A stretch of DNA of 64,000 bases, taken from Symbiodinium natans. Lineage: Eukaryota; Sar; Dinophyceae; Suessiales; Symbiodiniaceae. Within the stretch, counting starts at the first letter, position 1. The number at the start of each line of letters is the position of its first letter. The stretch lies in contig CAJNDS010002179.1 in the NCBI GenBank assembly GCA_905221605.1, forward strand, positions 350,001-414,000, written 5' to 3'. This document shows positions 1-13,083 of the stretch, piece by piece. The translations under genes and the position numbers were made by a program. Below the pieces are notes generated by a model. The model did not search any database. It was not told the origin of the DNA and saw nothing but the letters and a program-made list of their open reading frames with translations.

Positions 1-3000
1 TTAGGAGACTTGTGGGGGTTTCCAAAGGTCTGCTCTGCAAAATGGAGAAGAGTCGTGTGGTCTAACGTGTTCCTACGTCGGCCCGCCTTCCAGCATGCGG
101 TGTGCAAGTCAAACCTCGGATGCGATCTAGTGCTGGTAGGACTTGTCCTCCAACCCACTAAGCCCCAAACCCGTCCATCCTCCTCACGCGCGAAAATCTG
201 GTATACCAGTAGCTACCAAGCAGCGCGTACAGGGCCCACCGGCCGGTGACAGGCTTCCGAGACCGGCCAAGCACCAGAAGCTGCCTTTGTTGGGCAGTTT
301 AGGGTTTAGGGTTTAGGGGTTTAGGGTTTAGGGTTTAGGGTTTAGGGTTTAGGGTTTAGGGTTCCCGCACAGCTGGTTGAACTGCACTGCAGGGGTTGGG
401 GAGTATGTTGTGTACTGGGTTGCAGGTTGTCAACTCTCACACTCTCCGACTTGCAAGGCCCCCCCCCCCCCACCTCCACAACAACCCCTCCTTCGGGGCC
501 CCCCCGGGTTGTTTCAAGGTTATATGCTTATTTCCTGGGATTATTATTGATATCTACTATGATTTCCCAACAAGCAGGAGTCTAAGAATTTCTCAATGTT
601 TAATGTGATTCCCAGTAAATAGGAGTTCCAAGAACTTCTCTTTAAATTCACTAGAACCCTATTAAATTTACGAGCAATCATGTTTAATCCTAGCAAACAA
701 ACACCTCAACCTTAAACCAACCCCGACCGGGGGGTGGGGGGGGGGTGTGGGGGGTGCTTTCAAAAGTAGAGTGGGGAGGGGGGGTGGGCGGGAGGGGGGT
801 GGCCGGGAAGACGGAAAGCACGCAGGAGGCACACGACCCCAGACTCTCAAAACGAATGCACACGAGCAGGATGCTTATGACAGTAGACACCTATCGCGGA
901 AGTCTGAGCACGCGAGAACAGAAGGATCGACTACTCTTTAGGGTTTAGGGTTTAGGGTTTAGGGTTTAGGGTTTAGGGTTTAGGGATTAGGATTTAGGGT
1001 TCATGCAAACAACAACCTTGAGCTCTGCCTTCGATGTTGCCGGGACTGAAAAAGCCAAGGTACATGCCTCTGAGTGAGAGAATACTCCGGCAGGACTTCA
1101 CCTGACATGAACCCTTTTGAACCTCTAAACCTAAACCTATACCGACCTTGGAACCCTAGCAATAATTCATATTTTCGCTGGTTCTTAGGAGTTACAGTAC
1201 CCCAACAAATTAAAAAAGGGGATTCCCAAGAATCCCGGAGAATCCCAGAAAGCCTACCACAGCCTGGTGCTCCATCCGGCGGATTTCGGTGATTTCCGTT
1301 CCACACACACTCGTAGGGGTTGGGAGGCATCCGCGCCCGGCTTCAGAGGAGGGGCTGGAGGGGGGTTGTCGCAAAGAGAATGGACATTTTACGAACCCTA
1401 CGTCGCAAAAGGCGCAGCTACAGACCCTGGGCTTCTGGCTCGGAGCCACAGTGATCGCCACCTCTCATGCATCCGAAGACACTCAGCCGGGTTGCCCGGA
1501 AATTCTGCTGCTCGATTCGCGTCTCGACAGGTGGGGCCGGCTCACTGTGCCTGACTCAAGGCAGGCCGGGCTACTGGCGGGAGGATTCAAGAGGTCGGGC
1601 GGGGTTTCTGATCTAGGCTGTGTAACATGTGCTCATGCCTCACAAGCAACACTGTGAACACATGAGTACAACTGTGCCGACACCCTGTTTGACCAATGGA
1701 GCCCGTCAATATTTCACTCTTGGGGTTTTGGGGCCTTTAGGGGCTGGGCTTGGAGTCAGCGCCTCTCATCTGGGCGCATTTCTGTCCAGGTGCAGTCAGA
1801 AAGGTCCAGGAGCCAAACATCATTGAACCTCGAGCGACACAAATGGGCCAAATGTGGCTTATGTTCAGCTGCTGCAACTTGTACCCCAAACCCTAAACCC
1901 TAAACCCTAAAACCCATGGGGATCTGCTTACTGTCATCAGAACACTTCAACAATGTACCAAGATCCTCGCTTCCCACCGAGCTTCCCACCACTTCCGGCT
2001 CAAGTCTCCAATGTCATGGGCTGAAGTCTTGTCCAACCGTATTCTGTGGATTCTGGGGATTATAAGGCCTAATTTAATAGCCCATCCTAGCAAGGGAATT
2101 CTACTAGTAATTATTCCGACGCCTATGCTGTTCATGTTTACGCAAAGGACTGCCGCACGTCATTGGCGCCACCGTAGATCACCATGACGCATCCTGGACT
2201 GCATTACTAGGATGGCCCTTTAAAACTCTCGGAAAAATGTTCAGGGTTTAGGGTTTAGGGTCTAGGGTTCGGGGTTTAGGATTGATTCCTGAATATGAGC
2301 CGCTTCAACCCAGCAAGGGAAAATGTAGAATGCCCCAAGGGCCTGCCTAGATTGTGACATGCAACTTGTGCTGGTGGCTTGTGACTGTTGACAGTGAGAC
2401 TTGACATTGAGACCTTTGCGGTGAGACAGAACTACAGACCTGTAGCCCAGACAGCTAAGAAAAGCCTATACAACCTGTGTTCATTCCCCAAGCCATACAT
2501 GATGTGAATGTCGGGGATGGCGTGGGGAGCGGGGGGGGAACGTTATCCCCGTTGGAGTCCCTCGCGTGCCCATGTAGGGTCTGCATTTTAGTATCGACAG
2601 CAAATGACAGCAAATGACAGCACATGACAGCAATGGCAGTTCGAGCCCAATTTTGGAGTCAATCTGACGTTCCGTTCAGAAAAACAACCCTTCAGCTCCA
2701 AACCCTCCCTCCGCTAACCTTAACATAAACACGGGCCCAGAAAGCCCCATAAATTCAGGGACATACCGATATACCTTGGAATCTATCGGGATCCTTAACA
2801 TGACTTGAGAGATATTCCATTTCCTATTCTAATATTGGGCTCTTTGGGGGCCTCAACTGTGCAAGCATCCCACCACGTCCCAGCGCTAACCTCCAGGACT
2901 AAAGCCTAAAGCCCTGACGGCCTTCGGTAGTCGAACGCACTCTGCAATGCCCGCGACTTCAAATATTTGATGTGGCGTTAAGCGGGCTTATGAAGAACCT

Positions 3001-3942
3001 CTCTATGGTTCCGAAGAATTCCCTTTGTAGCCTGCCCGCTTCCTGCAGCAAGGGCAGGCATGTTCGGAAGGATTTACCGGGGATGGCAGTTCCAAATACG
3101 TTCGAAACATGGTTCATGCCACGTCATGATTCTTAAAAGGGATTTAGTACCCCCAACAGTTAGTGCAAAGGAGAACATCCCAATCTATATTTCCTAGCCC
3201 GAAACGATTTTACGTAATCAGAATCCTCTAACCTCAAAGCTCCAAACACGTCTTCTAAACCCTAAACCCTAAACCCTAAACCCTAAACCCTAAACCCTAA
3301 ACCCTAAACCCTAAACCCTAAACCCTATAGGCGTCCTCGGATGGCCGCGCTGTGCTGAGCCCTTGGGCACGGATGAGGCCCTTCGGTGGGCAACGGGCTC
3401 CAGCCTGGTCAAAGGGAAATCTATTCTTACAAACCCTAAACCCTAAACCCCAAACCCTAAACCCTAAACCCTAAACCCTAAAGCCCAGGAAATAAAAGTT
3501 GAAACTTTAAGAATAAACTGCCTTCTAAGAAGCCCAAAAGTTGAAAAGTTGGGGTTTTGAGCCAGTAAGTATTTGGCTTTGTTGAAAGCGTTCCGGCGTC
3601 TTGTTCTGAGACTTACGGGGGATGCCGGAGGTGTGAGGCATAAGGCTTCTACCTGTTGTCCACTTCTTCTCAGGCGCTTCGGAAAGGGATGTTGGGGGAC
3701 TAGAGGGGTTGGCTTAAGGATTTTTTGAAGCGGGGCTGAGCAAGCCTTCGTCGTCGTCATCGTCATCTTCTTGGAACTGCAGGGTATGAACCTTGCCCGT
3801 GGTGGATGCGCTTTGCTGCACAGTCAATGGCACCTAGCTGGTTGTCATACAAACGTCCCCGCAAAAGCAACCACACCGGATGAAAGTGAAGCTGTCAACA
3901 AAGGGGTCTGAGTCGGCAATGAATGAATACATACTATGCTTA

Positions 3943-4062
3943 CTACAAGGAGGGGCCCCCTAGTTATAAGTAGAGTTATAAGAACCCTAAATTGGGTTAT
4001 AAGGATCCTAAATTCGGCTATAAGCCCCTTAACTACTAACTGAAGGGGGCCCCTCCTTGTAG
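3943..4062. mobile_element. MITE family 2, complete copy
   Basis: The termini are CTACAAGGAGGGGCCCCC and GGGGGCCCCTCCTTGTAG, an 18-bp perfect inverted repeat. The interior is TTATAAG-rich (TTGGGTTATAAGGATCC). Other copies are 22938-23058 (complete) and 23998-24065 (right half only). Confidence 0.85.
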
Positions 4063-5120
4063 ACCCATCCCGGGAGATCGTATCGGCAACAGTAAGTAGC
4101 TCCAGGCTCGGAGTTTGGAGGAGGCTTTTGTTGCGGGGTGGAAACTTTTCAGCCCATGTCAGCACCACCCTAAACCCTTGAACCCTGGCCTAAACCCTAA
4201 ACCCTAAACCCTAAACCCTCAGCCCTAAGCCCTAAGCCCTAAACCCTAAACCCTGAACCCTACCTAAACCATGCACCCGAATCCTTACTTGCATCGATCG
4301 ATATGCCAAGGCATGCTTGCAGAAGACGAAGCGATTGAGAAACACGGGAAAACCAGAACAGCAAAATTCAGAGTGCAGGCATATGAAAAGGGCCGGTCGA
4401 TTCTGGGGATTCTAAGCCCTAAAACCCGAAACCCTAAACCCTAACCCTAAACCACTCCAAGGAGGGACATGAGACTCCACGGAAGTACTCGTAGGGCCCG
4501 TTGACGCAGCACTGGCCCCCGAAGAGGACAGCCCGGCTGCTTTTCCTGGGCTTGGTTGCTTCGGGCCTTTAAATTGGGGCTTAGGTCTAGGGTTTAGGGT
4601 TCAGGGTATACGACTAACAGCACCGGGATTACATAGCGTCAGGGGCCGTTCCTCCCGTGCATGGGACTGCAAAGCACAGTCTGCATCAGAATCACTGAAC
4701 GATCAAATGTTATCAGTACGTGATTAACATTGATAGCGGAAGGTGAGTTCAATGACAGAACTGCTCTTGCGTGAGCTAGGCGAGCCATAATGCAAAGCGA
4801 CAAGGCCAAGACTTGGCTGCACTTAGGAGGGTAGCAAAAAATCAAACTTTTAGCTGCTTTATTAAGAAACCCAATAAACCCAAAAAGGCTAAAGATGTAA
4901 AGTTACAGTAAAGCACCACAAAGAAGACTTACCTGTACGGGCTAAGGATGTGCCAAAAAAGTCACGCGGCGAGAAGGGTTTGTATTAGCCTGGCATTGTC
5001 TGTGACGATGTGTTGGGGATGCGCAAAGTGTACTGGAGCTCTGCTTGTGCTCTTTCTTGCCTACTCCGCGAAGCGCGCAAAGCATGTCTAGGCTGATTGT
5101 ACATGAGCTCCTCTCGGTGC

Positions 5121-5453
5121 CTACACTTTCGGATGATTCCTCAGCCCTGACAAGCTTAAACCGCGCAGCATGCCGTACCACATGTCCGTCCCATGTCCAT
5201 GCCTTCGGTGCCCTCCACCAAACAAAAAGCAAGTTCCCATCTCCAGGCCGAAAACACAGAATCCCAAAACTCTACGTAGGAAGCTCCTTAAAGAGTTCCA
5301 CTGTCTCGGCGTCCGTTCAAAGACCACAGAGTGGTAGGCGCCGAAGACTTGGAGGTCATCGCAAAGCTCCATGAACACGCCCTCCTTCGAAGAGGCATCG
5401 CAGTGGACCCTTCGCCATTTGGCTGAGGAGTCTTCTTCCGTCCCTCCCTGCAC
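5121..5453 (-). CDS. Possible exon, unrecognised
   Basis: The open frame reads SSAKWRRVHCDASSKEGVFM, then ELCDDLQVFGAYHSVVFERT, then PRQWNSLRSFL. The mixed composition and lack of repeat content make coding plausible. The word SAKWRRV also occurs in the plus frame at 31-54. No family is recognised and no splice sites were fixed. Confidence 0.35.
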   Translation of the reverse strand: MQGGTEEDSSAKWRRVHCDASSKEGVFMELCDDLQVFGAYHSVVFERTPRQWNSLRSFLRRVLGFCVFGLEMGTCFLFGGGHRRHGHGTDMWYGMLRGLSLSGLRNHPKV

Positions 5454-7569
5454 ACTATGTGAACATGAACAAAGATTTCCGACATAGGGCTGAGCGATGT
5501 ACCTTTGAGCGATGCTGAAAGTTACTTCGCTGCTGTGTGAAACATCGCCTTAAGTCCGGACTGGTAGGCATGTTTGAGGCTCATCAGGGTCGAAAGGTCT
5601 TGGACCAAAGCATCAAGGTTGTGAGGGCTTTAGAAGTAAACCTAAAGCCGCAGCAACCCTCAGTCATGAAGCTCAGGGAGAACCCCAAACACCCCCCCAG
5701 AAAATGCTCTAACCTCCAGTTCCGTCTCTCCCCCACATCTCGAACCTCACCAGGCCCATAGTATACAGCCTGTCTGGCATCAGACTGACCGATCCGTTGA
5801 AGCACGGCAGTGCCGCCCTAAACCCTAAACCCTAAACCCTAAACCCTAAACCCTAAACCCTAAACCCTAAACCCTAAACCCCAAGCAGTCCTCTGTAGAG
5901 TAGGCCCAAGTGTCACGGAGGTTATGCTTTGTGTCGAAGCCCCCGACTACCAGCAGCACGCGTCCTTGAACGTAAGGGTGGGGAAGGACGAGGGGGTGGG
6001 GCTTATGTCAGGAGCCAGGCCCCTTCACAGCGACTGTCTGGCTTTTCATCTGCTATGCAAGTATTTAGGGTTTAAGGGGCACAGTGTAGTTGATGCCGTC
6101 TTTGAACTAGACTTTTATAGACTTCGCTGGGCATGACATAAACAAAGAGCCCAGCAACCGTTGCTGGAAACAAGCCCCTAAACCCTAACCCGAAACCCGA
6201 AACCCTAAACCCTACGACCGAGGCATCCAAGGCTCCAGGTGCTTCGCAAACGGAGTGTCCCCACCTCATGTCGCGCCCGGAACCCCCGAGCTGTTCTCTA
6301 AACTGCGTGCCGAAGATAGAGCTTAAGGTTTGTAGGGGCATTTTTGGCACCCGCATAGGGTTCAGGGTTTAGGCGCCGCATAGGATCTAGGGTTCAGGGT
6401 TTAGAAAGTTTTTGTCTGGCACCCGCAAAGCTGGAGGAACCACTCCGCAGGGACTCTGGTACGATGATGACGACGATCGAAAACTTAGTTGTCCAGTAAC
6501 CTGGGGGAACTAAAGGCAAACCTTTGGGATGATAAGGGGGTTATATTAAACCACAAGGGTTAAAGGTTACCTACTCTACTACTAGGACAAAACTAGGTTC
6601 GGGTCGAGCTGTGGAGTCGGCTGCGCACCTACATGCCCTTCCACCCAGAAGCAACAAACATGAGATACGCGAGAAGCGCTAAACATTGCGGTTTAGAGTT
6701 TAGGGACTAGGATATGCGTCGCATGGTTTTCATAATGTATATGTATATATATATATATATATAGATATATATATATATATATATACACATACGTACACAA
6801 GGAGGAATCGAGGAAGAGAACCATCGGTCTGCACATGAACACATATATATGTATACACACATACACACATGTGTTTGTATGTATGTACAGCCGTCAGTCA
6901 CCCCACCCCCCCCCCCCCCCCCCCCCCCCGCGCCAATGGCCCAAAGCGGGCTTTAAATTTCTCAAAAGTACTGTATCTACAGGTACGCACCTCTTCTATG
7001 TTATAGTTGTTCTGTGACCGGTTTCTTGCCTGCCTTTTGTCTGTCTCTCTCTCTCTCTCTCGACACGCGTGCACACACACATGCGATGCTGACTAGCGAT
7101 CGTACAGCTTAAATTTTGGTTAACTTGCCTGGGACAACTCATGTTGTATCCAAACAATTATCTACTTTTAACTCTCTGCACAGCCACGACCACTGCTGCT
7201 ACCAGTACCACTACTAGCACCACCACTACTCGTCTTCCCTGTCTCTAGATGCGTTGTAAATCTACTTGAAGCATTCTAAGCATGTTGCTCGTTGAAGCGA
7301 CTGCAAAGAACTGGTAATGGAAGTTGTAACATTCCTGCAAGCAAAGAAGCGGTCCAACTGATGCACCAATAATAGTGATCGTATCTTTGTACTCATTCTC
7401 AAGACGGTTTCATCGTGAAGAATCTTGTAAAACTAAATAACTGCATTTTGATTGGAATTCCGAATGTATTTTCATTTCATATGCTCCTATCTTCACATCA
7501 TTTGACTGCTTCTATTTTGTCGTCGTGAAGCCTGACTGCGTGTGTGTGTGTGTGTGTGTGTGGGTGCGT

Positions 7570-7575
7570 GTTGTG

Positions 7576-7671
<96 letters not shown>

Positions 7672-7672
7672 G

Positions 7673-7766
<94 letters not shown>
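7570..7766. repeat. Microsatellite (CTGT)n
   Basis: About 47 tetramers with one C-to-G interruption near 7671, flanked by (TG)n at 7540-7560 and 7790-8000 and by AT and ATGT runs at 7921-7966. The long Cys/Val/Leu/Ser frames here are repeat translations only. Confidence 0.97.
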
Positions 7767-7959
7767 GTGCCTGTGTCTGTCTGTCTGTGTGTGTGTGTGC
7801 CTGTGAGTCTCTGTGTGTGTGCGTGTGCGCGCGTGCGTGCGCGTGCGTGTGTTTATGTTTGTGTGTGTGTGTGTGTGCGCGTGGCGCGCGCGCGTTGTGT
7901 GTTTGTGTGTGGTGCGTGCGAATATACATATATATATATATATATTATGTATGTATGTA

Positions 7960-7992
<33 letters not shown>

Positions 7993-8989
7993 CGTGTGTG
8001 CTAACAACTCCTTAATGGGGATTATATAGTACCCCTATTGTAATCCCTATCAAGGAGCTGTTAGTATATAGGGAGGAACATCCCAACCTATAACGCTTAA
8101 CTCGAGTGCTTTTGGCTCCGAGGCTTCGTCTCGAGGCATGGTGACTCTAGGACCAGGGTTTAGGGGTTAGGGTTTAGGGTATAGGTATAGGATCTCTGCC
8201 ATCAGCTCCAGAACTTCCAAAGTCAGCAACCCCTTGAAACACCTAACCCCGAACCCTGTGAATATAAACCTTTAAAGCCCCGAGCCCTAAACCCTTAAAG
8301 CCCTTTTTAACCCCGAACCCTATACCCCGAAAGCCCTTTATTGCCCCAAACCCTTACAGCCGATTTCTAATCCCGAACCCTAAACCCTTAAAGCCCCGAA
8401 CCCTAAACCCTAGACCCTAAACCCCTAAACCCCGAACTCTAAACCCTTAAAGCCTTTAACAAGGAGAACCGCTGGGGTCAATGACCGCTTCGTGGGCGCA
8501 ACGGCGCCATCTGCAGGTGAGTGGTCCGACCACACGAGGGCAGAGGGATCGAAGCTGTGCCTAGGGTTTAGCGTTTAGGGTTTAGGGTTTGGGGTTTAGG
8601 GGTTTGGGGTTTAGGGTTTGGGGTTTAGGGTTTCGGGTTTAGGGTTTCGGGTTTACAGTGCGTTCAACCCTCATGAGGGACTTCTCTTCGACAGGCTTTC
8701 GTAGGGTTGCTATTAGTAGTCGACACAAAAAGCACCCCAAACCCCTTTTTTTACAAGGGACTCGATGGCTGCCGAAACCCAAACCCTTAAGATTTTCCCC
8801 CGTCGTTCAGGGTTGGTGCAGAAGACCCTGAACCCTGAACCCTGAAACCCTGAAACCCCAAACCCTAACACTTCATCTGACATTTCCGGTTCTCGGAGAT
8901 GTTTGAGCCCCTGCAGGTTCCAAGAGCCTCCCTCTTTTACAGTTTCCCAAGGGAACCTTAAGCCTCCCTCTCGCTCACTTCTTCTCACC

Positions 8990-9205
8990 AAGCCCTAAGC
9001 CCTAAGCCCTAAGCCCTGAGCCCTAAGCCCTAAGCCCTGAGCCCTGAGCCCTGAGCCCTGAGCCCTGAGCCCTGAGCCCTGAGCCCTGAGCCCTGAGCCC
9101 TAAGCCCTAAGCCTTACTATAAGCCCTCTACAAGCCTTATAAGCCTTATAAGCCCTAAGCCTTGTAAGCCCTAAGCCCTAAGCCCTAAGCCCCAAGCCCT
9201 AAACT
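8990..9205. repeat. Variant array (CCCTAAG / CCCTGAG)n
   Basis: Runs of CCCTAAG, then about twelve CCCTGAG, then CCCTAAG and CCTTATAAG forms. The canonical CCCTAAA is almost absent. Confidence 0.93.
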
Positions 9206-9887
9206 TCTTCGGCTCACTGTTTGAGTGAAGATGTGGCCCGGTGCGAAGCCCGAAGCCGAAGGAGAGTCCCGGAATCGACACTCCCCTCAGGTCCTCCTTG
9301 GGGACCAAGTGAACCCTAAAAGGGCTCATGGTTCATACTACCTGATAATAGGGTTGATATAATATGGGTATATGGTTCATATGACCTTGTTATAGTAATT
9401 GTATATCATTAAGGGTGTGCGTGACCCCCAATTTTAGGGCTCCTTTAGTCCACCATGCTCTGTGCTTGCTGGGCCACACAGCGATGCGTCTGCCCGGCTG
9501 GTTCTTCCCTCCAAGCACCCAGACTCGCCTGTCGACTTTTTTTTTTCATGGGGCTTAAGGGGGTTAAGGGGGTTTAGGGTTTAGGGTTTAGGGTTTAGGG
9601 TTTAGGGTTTAGGGTTTAGGGTTTAGGGTTTAGGGTGGACTCGCCTGTCGACGACCGTGGCGGAGTGGCCATACACATCCTCCCGTCGATGCCCCCGCAC
9701 ATCCACACTCTTGGGGACCCAATGAACCCTCAAAGTCAAAGGGTTTCTGGTTCACATACCTCGCTACGCAAGTCATCGTAGTGTCGAATCGGGTTTCGGG
9801 CCCCTGGTAAGAGTACTACACCTCCCCTCAGGAAGTCCTGATAGACCCAAGGGTCCTGTCTTGGAAGCTGTTGGGTTTGGACCCTAA

Positions 9888-9972
9888 ACCCTAAACCCTA
9901 AACCCCAAACTTTCCCTAAACCCGGTTTAGGGTTTAGGGTTTAGGGTTTAGGGCCCGAAACCCTAAACCCTC
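9888..9972. repeat. Inverted telomere junction (C-rich to G-rich to C-rich)
   Basis: CCCTAAACCC meets GGTTTAGGG near 9926 with no spacer, and the G-rich run turns back to CCCGAAACCCTAAACCC near 9955. Two orientation switches occur in 85 bp. Confidence 0.93.
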
Positions 9973-10610
9973 GGTCCCTGTCTTGGAAGCTGTTTGGTTT
10001 GGACCACAGGAACTTTGCGCCACCGCCGGCCCTGTCCAAAAGAGCCGGCTCGCTCCATCGGAGGGGCTGCAGGTCGGGTGCCATCACTTTGTTTAGGGTT
10101 TAGGGTTATAGTAACCTGTTCTCGATTAGGTCTGCCTCCACTTCTGTCTATAACACCCTGCGGGTAGCAAAGGGTTGGGTTGAGAAGTTAAGGGTTCAGG
10201 AGGGGTGTAGGTGGAGAAGTTAAGGGCTCAGGAGGGGTGTAGGTGGAGAGTTGAGGGACAAGCCCTTCATTTTGACCACCCTTGCCTTGAAGCTTTGCCG
10301 GGTTTGCTATGTCGTCATGCAGCTCGTGTCAGGGATGAGCCGCAGGCACACACCCTAAACTCTAAACCCCCAGCCCTAAACCCCAAAAAACCACAGGTTC
10401 TTGGTTATTTGGGGGGCAAGCCACATGGACTCGGGAAGGAGGCTTTAGAGCTGGGGCGGGTTGCTTCTAGGTGCATATTGCAGGCAACCCGGAAAAGATG
10501 CTGCGCAAAGAGCGCAAACAAAAATCCAAGCAAGGATGCCAGCGGCTTTCCACTGTCGAAATCGGTTCACTATTGGCTCTACATAAGTCTTGCTGCTTCC
10601 TCATCCGCTT

Positions 10611-10723
10611 CTTGGTAGCTCAGAAATCATGCTATCATAAGAGTACCCTTTTTTTGGGGGTTGGCTACTTTATAAGGGAGCCTGGCACCAAAATGAGGGC
10701 AAAAGGGCAACTGGGCTAGCAAG
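10611..10723 (-). mobile_element. Introner copy A
   Basis: The ends are CTTGGTAGCTCAG and CTGGGCTAGCAAG, with the interior GGGGGTTGGCTAC and TATAAGGGAGCCTGGCACC. It is in the same orientation as the copies at 48.6-51.7 kb but 38 kb away. The flanking minus-strand text could be exonic, but I could not assign a gene. Confidence 0.8.
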
Positions 10724-11437
10724 GATTCTTAGGACTGACCTGGATAATCGAGTCGAAACGTCGCGTAGACGGCGCACATGCCAACATCGTGCGCCTCGAC
10801 GGCTCTTGTGTGCCCGCTCGCTGCCGGCCTTGTCCTCTGTGTGAAACTGAGGAAAATTTGCCTACACTACGGAAGCTGCACAACGGCCGCGTGCCGATGA
10901 GCAATTTATATGTGTATGTCTTGAAGCATTCATTACCCGAAGGGGAAGCTTAAGGGCACATACTCGGGCCCAAGATGTTCGCATACTGCGCAAGCGTGTT
11001 GTGGCCATGTTGGTCCAAATTATGGTGTTCGGAGCATTTGCAAGGCTGCTTCCCCTGCAAATTTCAAGCTTTACTTACTCATCCGGCTCAGCAGCCTCCT
11101 CCTCCTCCTCCTCCTGCGACACCTGTTCCTGCTGCTCTTGCCTTACACTCAGGATGCTGCTAATATAGAGGTCTTCATAATTAGAAAAGGGTTTTTGGGG
11201 GGTTATAATAGTACAACTATAAAGGGACCATAAGGGAATGCTATTAGCATTTATTTCGACCCCTATAGTACGCTTGGGTGGAGGCTCAAGCACATGCTTT
11301 ATGCTAGGCTCCAGACCGCCATGAAAGTAGGCCCGCCGCATCCGCAATTTCACCACGCATGACCTTGGTCAGCGTTAGTGCTTGACACAACTTTAGGAAT
11401 CGAGGTCGGAATCGAAAGAATCAGAGGGTTCCTTTGG

Positions 11438-11541
11438 GGACCACATGAACCCCAAAAGGGTTTATGGTTCATACGCCTGGATACGAAACATGGTAGTACA
11501 GGGTATATGACCCCAATTTTGGGGTTCAGATGGTCCACATG
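11438..11541. mobile_element. MITE family 7
   Basis: TGGGGACCACATGAACCCC and GGGGTTCAGATGGTCCACA are inverted ends. A longer relative is 9298-9466 (GGGGACCAAGTGAACCC to GTCCACCATG) and a left half is at 9712-9765. Confidence 0.75.
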
Positions 11542-12185
11542 GGTTCCAGCTCAACGCAGTGCGCTTGTAGCCAGCTTAGGTTGTGCAGTGCGAGCCATGC
11601 AGCTGAACGAACCTACAAAAAGGCGCTGCGCCGTACCCGATACATCCTGATACGTGCCTGAAACCACAATTTTTGCCCTAAACCCTAAACACTAAGCCTT
11701 ACAAACCCTAACGGACCGTGCACGGCAGCAAGAAGTGAGGTTCAGGGAGCTTGACAGGGCGACAAGCCAAGCGTGACATGGCTCTTTGAGACCTTAAGGG
11801 CATCATGACAGAAACGGGCGATTTGGGGGTTTCCGAAACTCATTTCGGGGTACCTGATTGGGGTCCTTATTATAAGGGAATCCTACCTATTTGGGGGGGG
11901 TCCATGTTAGGGGTCCCGTACTTCCATTTCGTAAACCCTAAACCCTAAACCCTAAACCCTAAACCCTAAACCCTAAACCCATATCTCTTAGAGGCAGAAA
12001 CGCTCTTCCGCTCATCTCTGGCGGGTTCTCAGGGCTGAGGCCCTGACCGCTTCGACCTCCTCCACAGTCCTGGCGTGGAGGGGGCTCTATTTGGGTTTAG
12101 GGTTTAGGGTTTAGGGTTTAGGGTTTAGGGTTTAGGGTTTAGGGTTTAGGGTTCAGGGTTTAGGGTTTAGGGTTTAGGGTTTAGG

Positions 12186-12260
12186 GGTCAAAATTATGAT
12201 CCTCAGGTGCCGTATGAAAAAAGGGATCCAAAAAGGGACCATCATGTTGACAACCACCCA
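12186..12260. mobile_element. MITE family 1, second copy
   Basis: This has the same terminal repeats as 29209-29311, reversed and truncated at the left, with the shared GGTGCCGTAT and GGGATCCAAAAAGGGACC interior. A telomere array (12093-12185) abuts it. Confidence 0.75.
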
Positions 12261-12984
12261 TTTGTGTTTTCTCATGCTCAGACGTCCAAGAAGGGAAGGG
12301 TATGCCTAGCCGGCGTAAGGTCTTCAAGCACGTTGCCTGGCTTAACCCTAAACCCTAAACCCTCAAACCCTCAAACCCTCACACCCTCAAACCCTAAAGC
12401 CCCTTAGTCTGCGACTCTGAGTCTATGTATGCTACTGGTACTCAGGTAGTTCTCTACATTAGGGTCCCTTTTGGGGTCCTTATTTTGAGGGTGCCGTACT
12501 ATGACATATGTGGCCAGAAGAAAAAGCACTCCCACAGGCTGGCTATGACTGTAGTTGTGTGTTGCGGCTTTTCATCCCCTGCTTTCGGGAGCTCGGTCCA
12601 TGGTAGTATTATTATTATTATGATTGCTATTACTATTATATATATACATATGTATATGTATATGCATATACCCAAACCGGTGAAAGGTTGCCTACTCAAC
12701 TACGAAGAAGAAAATAAGGACATGCCATCGGCATGTATGCTGTGGGCTGGTCACGTGCATGAAAACCTTTCCGCGTGCGTTGGCAGATGTGCTTTTGCTG
12801 TGCGCTGAGATTTCGAGGTGGCGTTGTTTGGTTGGCTATAGGGAGTTGGTTTCAGGGCAGAAAACCAAAGACCCGGCGCCCTGCAACTAAACCGCTTAAA
12901 CCCTTTAATCACTTTAATCCTTTGAAACCGTACAAAACCGACAAAACCCTAAACCCCAAACCCCATCTCTCACAGGCGCTCAAC

Positions 12985-13070
12985 CCCTAAACCCCTAAAC
13001 CCCTAAACCCCTAAACCCCTAAACCCCTAAACCCCTAAACCCCTAAACCCCTAAACCCCAAACCCTCAAC
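12985..13070. repeat. Variant array (CCCCTAAA)n
   Basis: Ten tandem octamers CCCCTAAA instead of the heptamer, just past the PEPD stop codon. The uniform variant shows local copying of a changed unit. Confidence 0.95.
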
Positions 13071-13083
13071 CCCCCGGGCCGCA

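Larger units (their letters stand above)
1..13080. other. Gene-poor flank: telomere islands, MITEs, microsatellites
   Basis: No conserved gene was recognised. Telomere islands lie at 296-363, 937-1000, 1886-1913, 2243-2282, 3257-3327, 3431-3483, 5816-5882, 8567-8655, 9561-9636, 11934-11979 and 12093-12185, in both directions. Between them are unique sequence with only short frames, MITEs (3943-4062, 8005-8095, 9298-9466, 11438-11541) and one introner (10611-10723). A C-rich frame at 1289-1657 plus (LGFWLGATVIATS) and one at 5121-5453 minus might be exons. Confidence 0.6.

Noticed and set aside
7498-8029. Long frames rich in Cys/Val/Leu/Ser or Thr/Asp/Arg/Gln
   Set aside because: They are translations of the CTGT and TG microsatellites; every frame is open because the repeat lacks stops.
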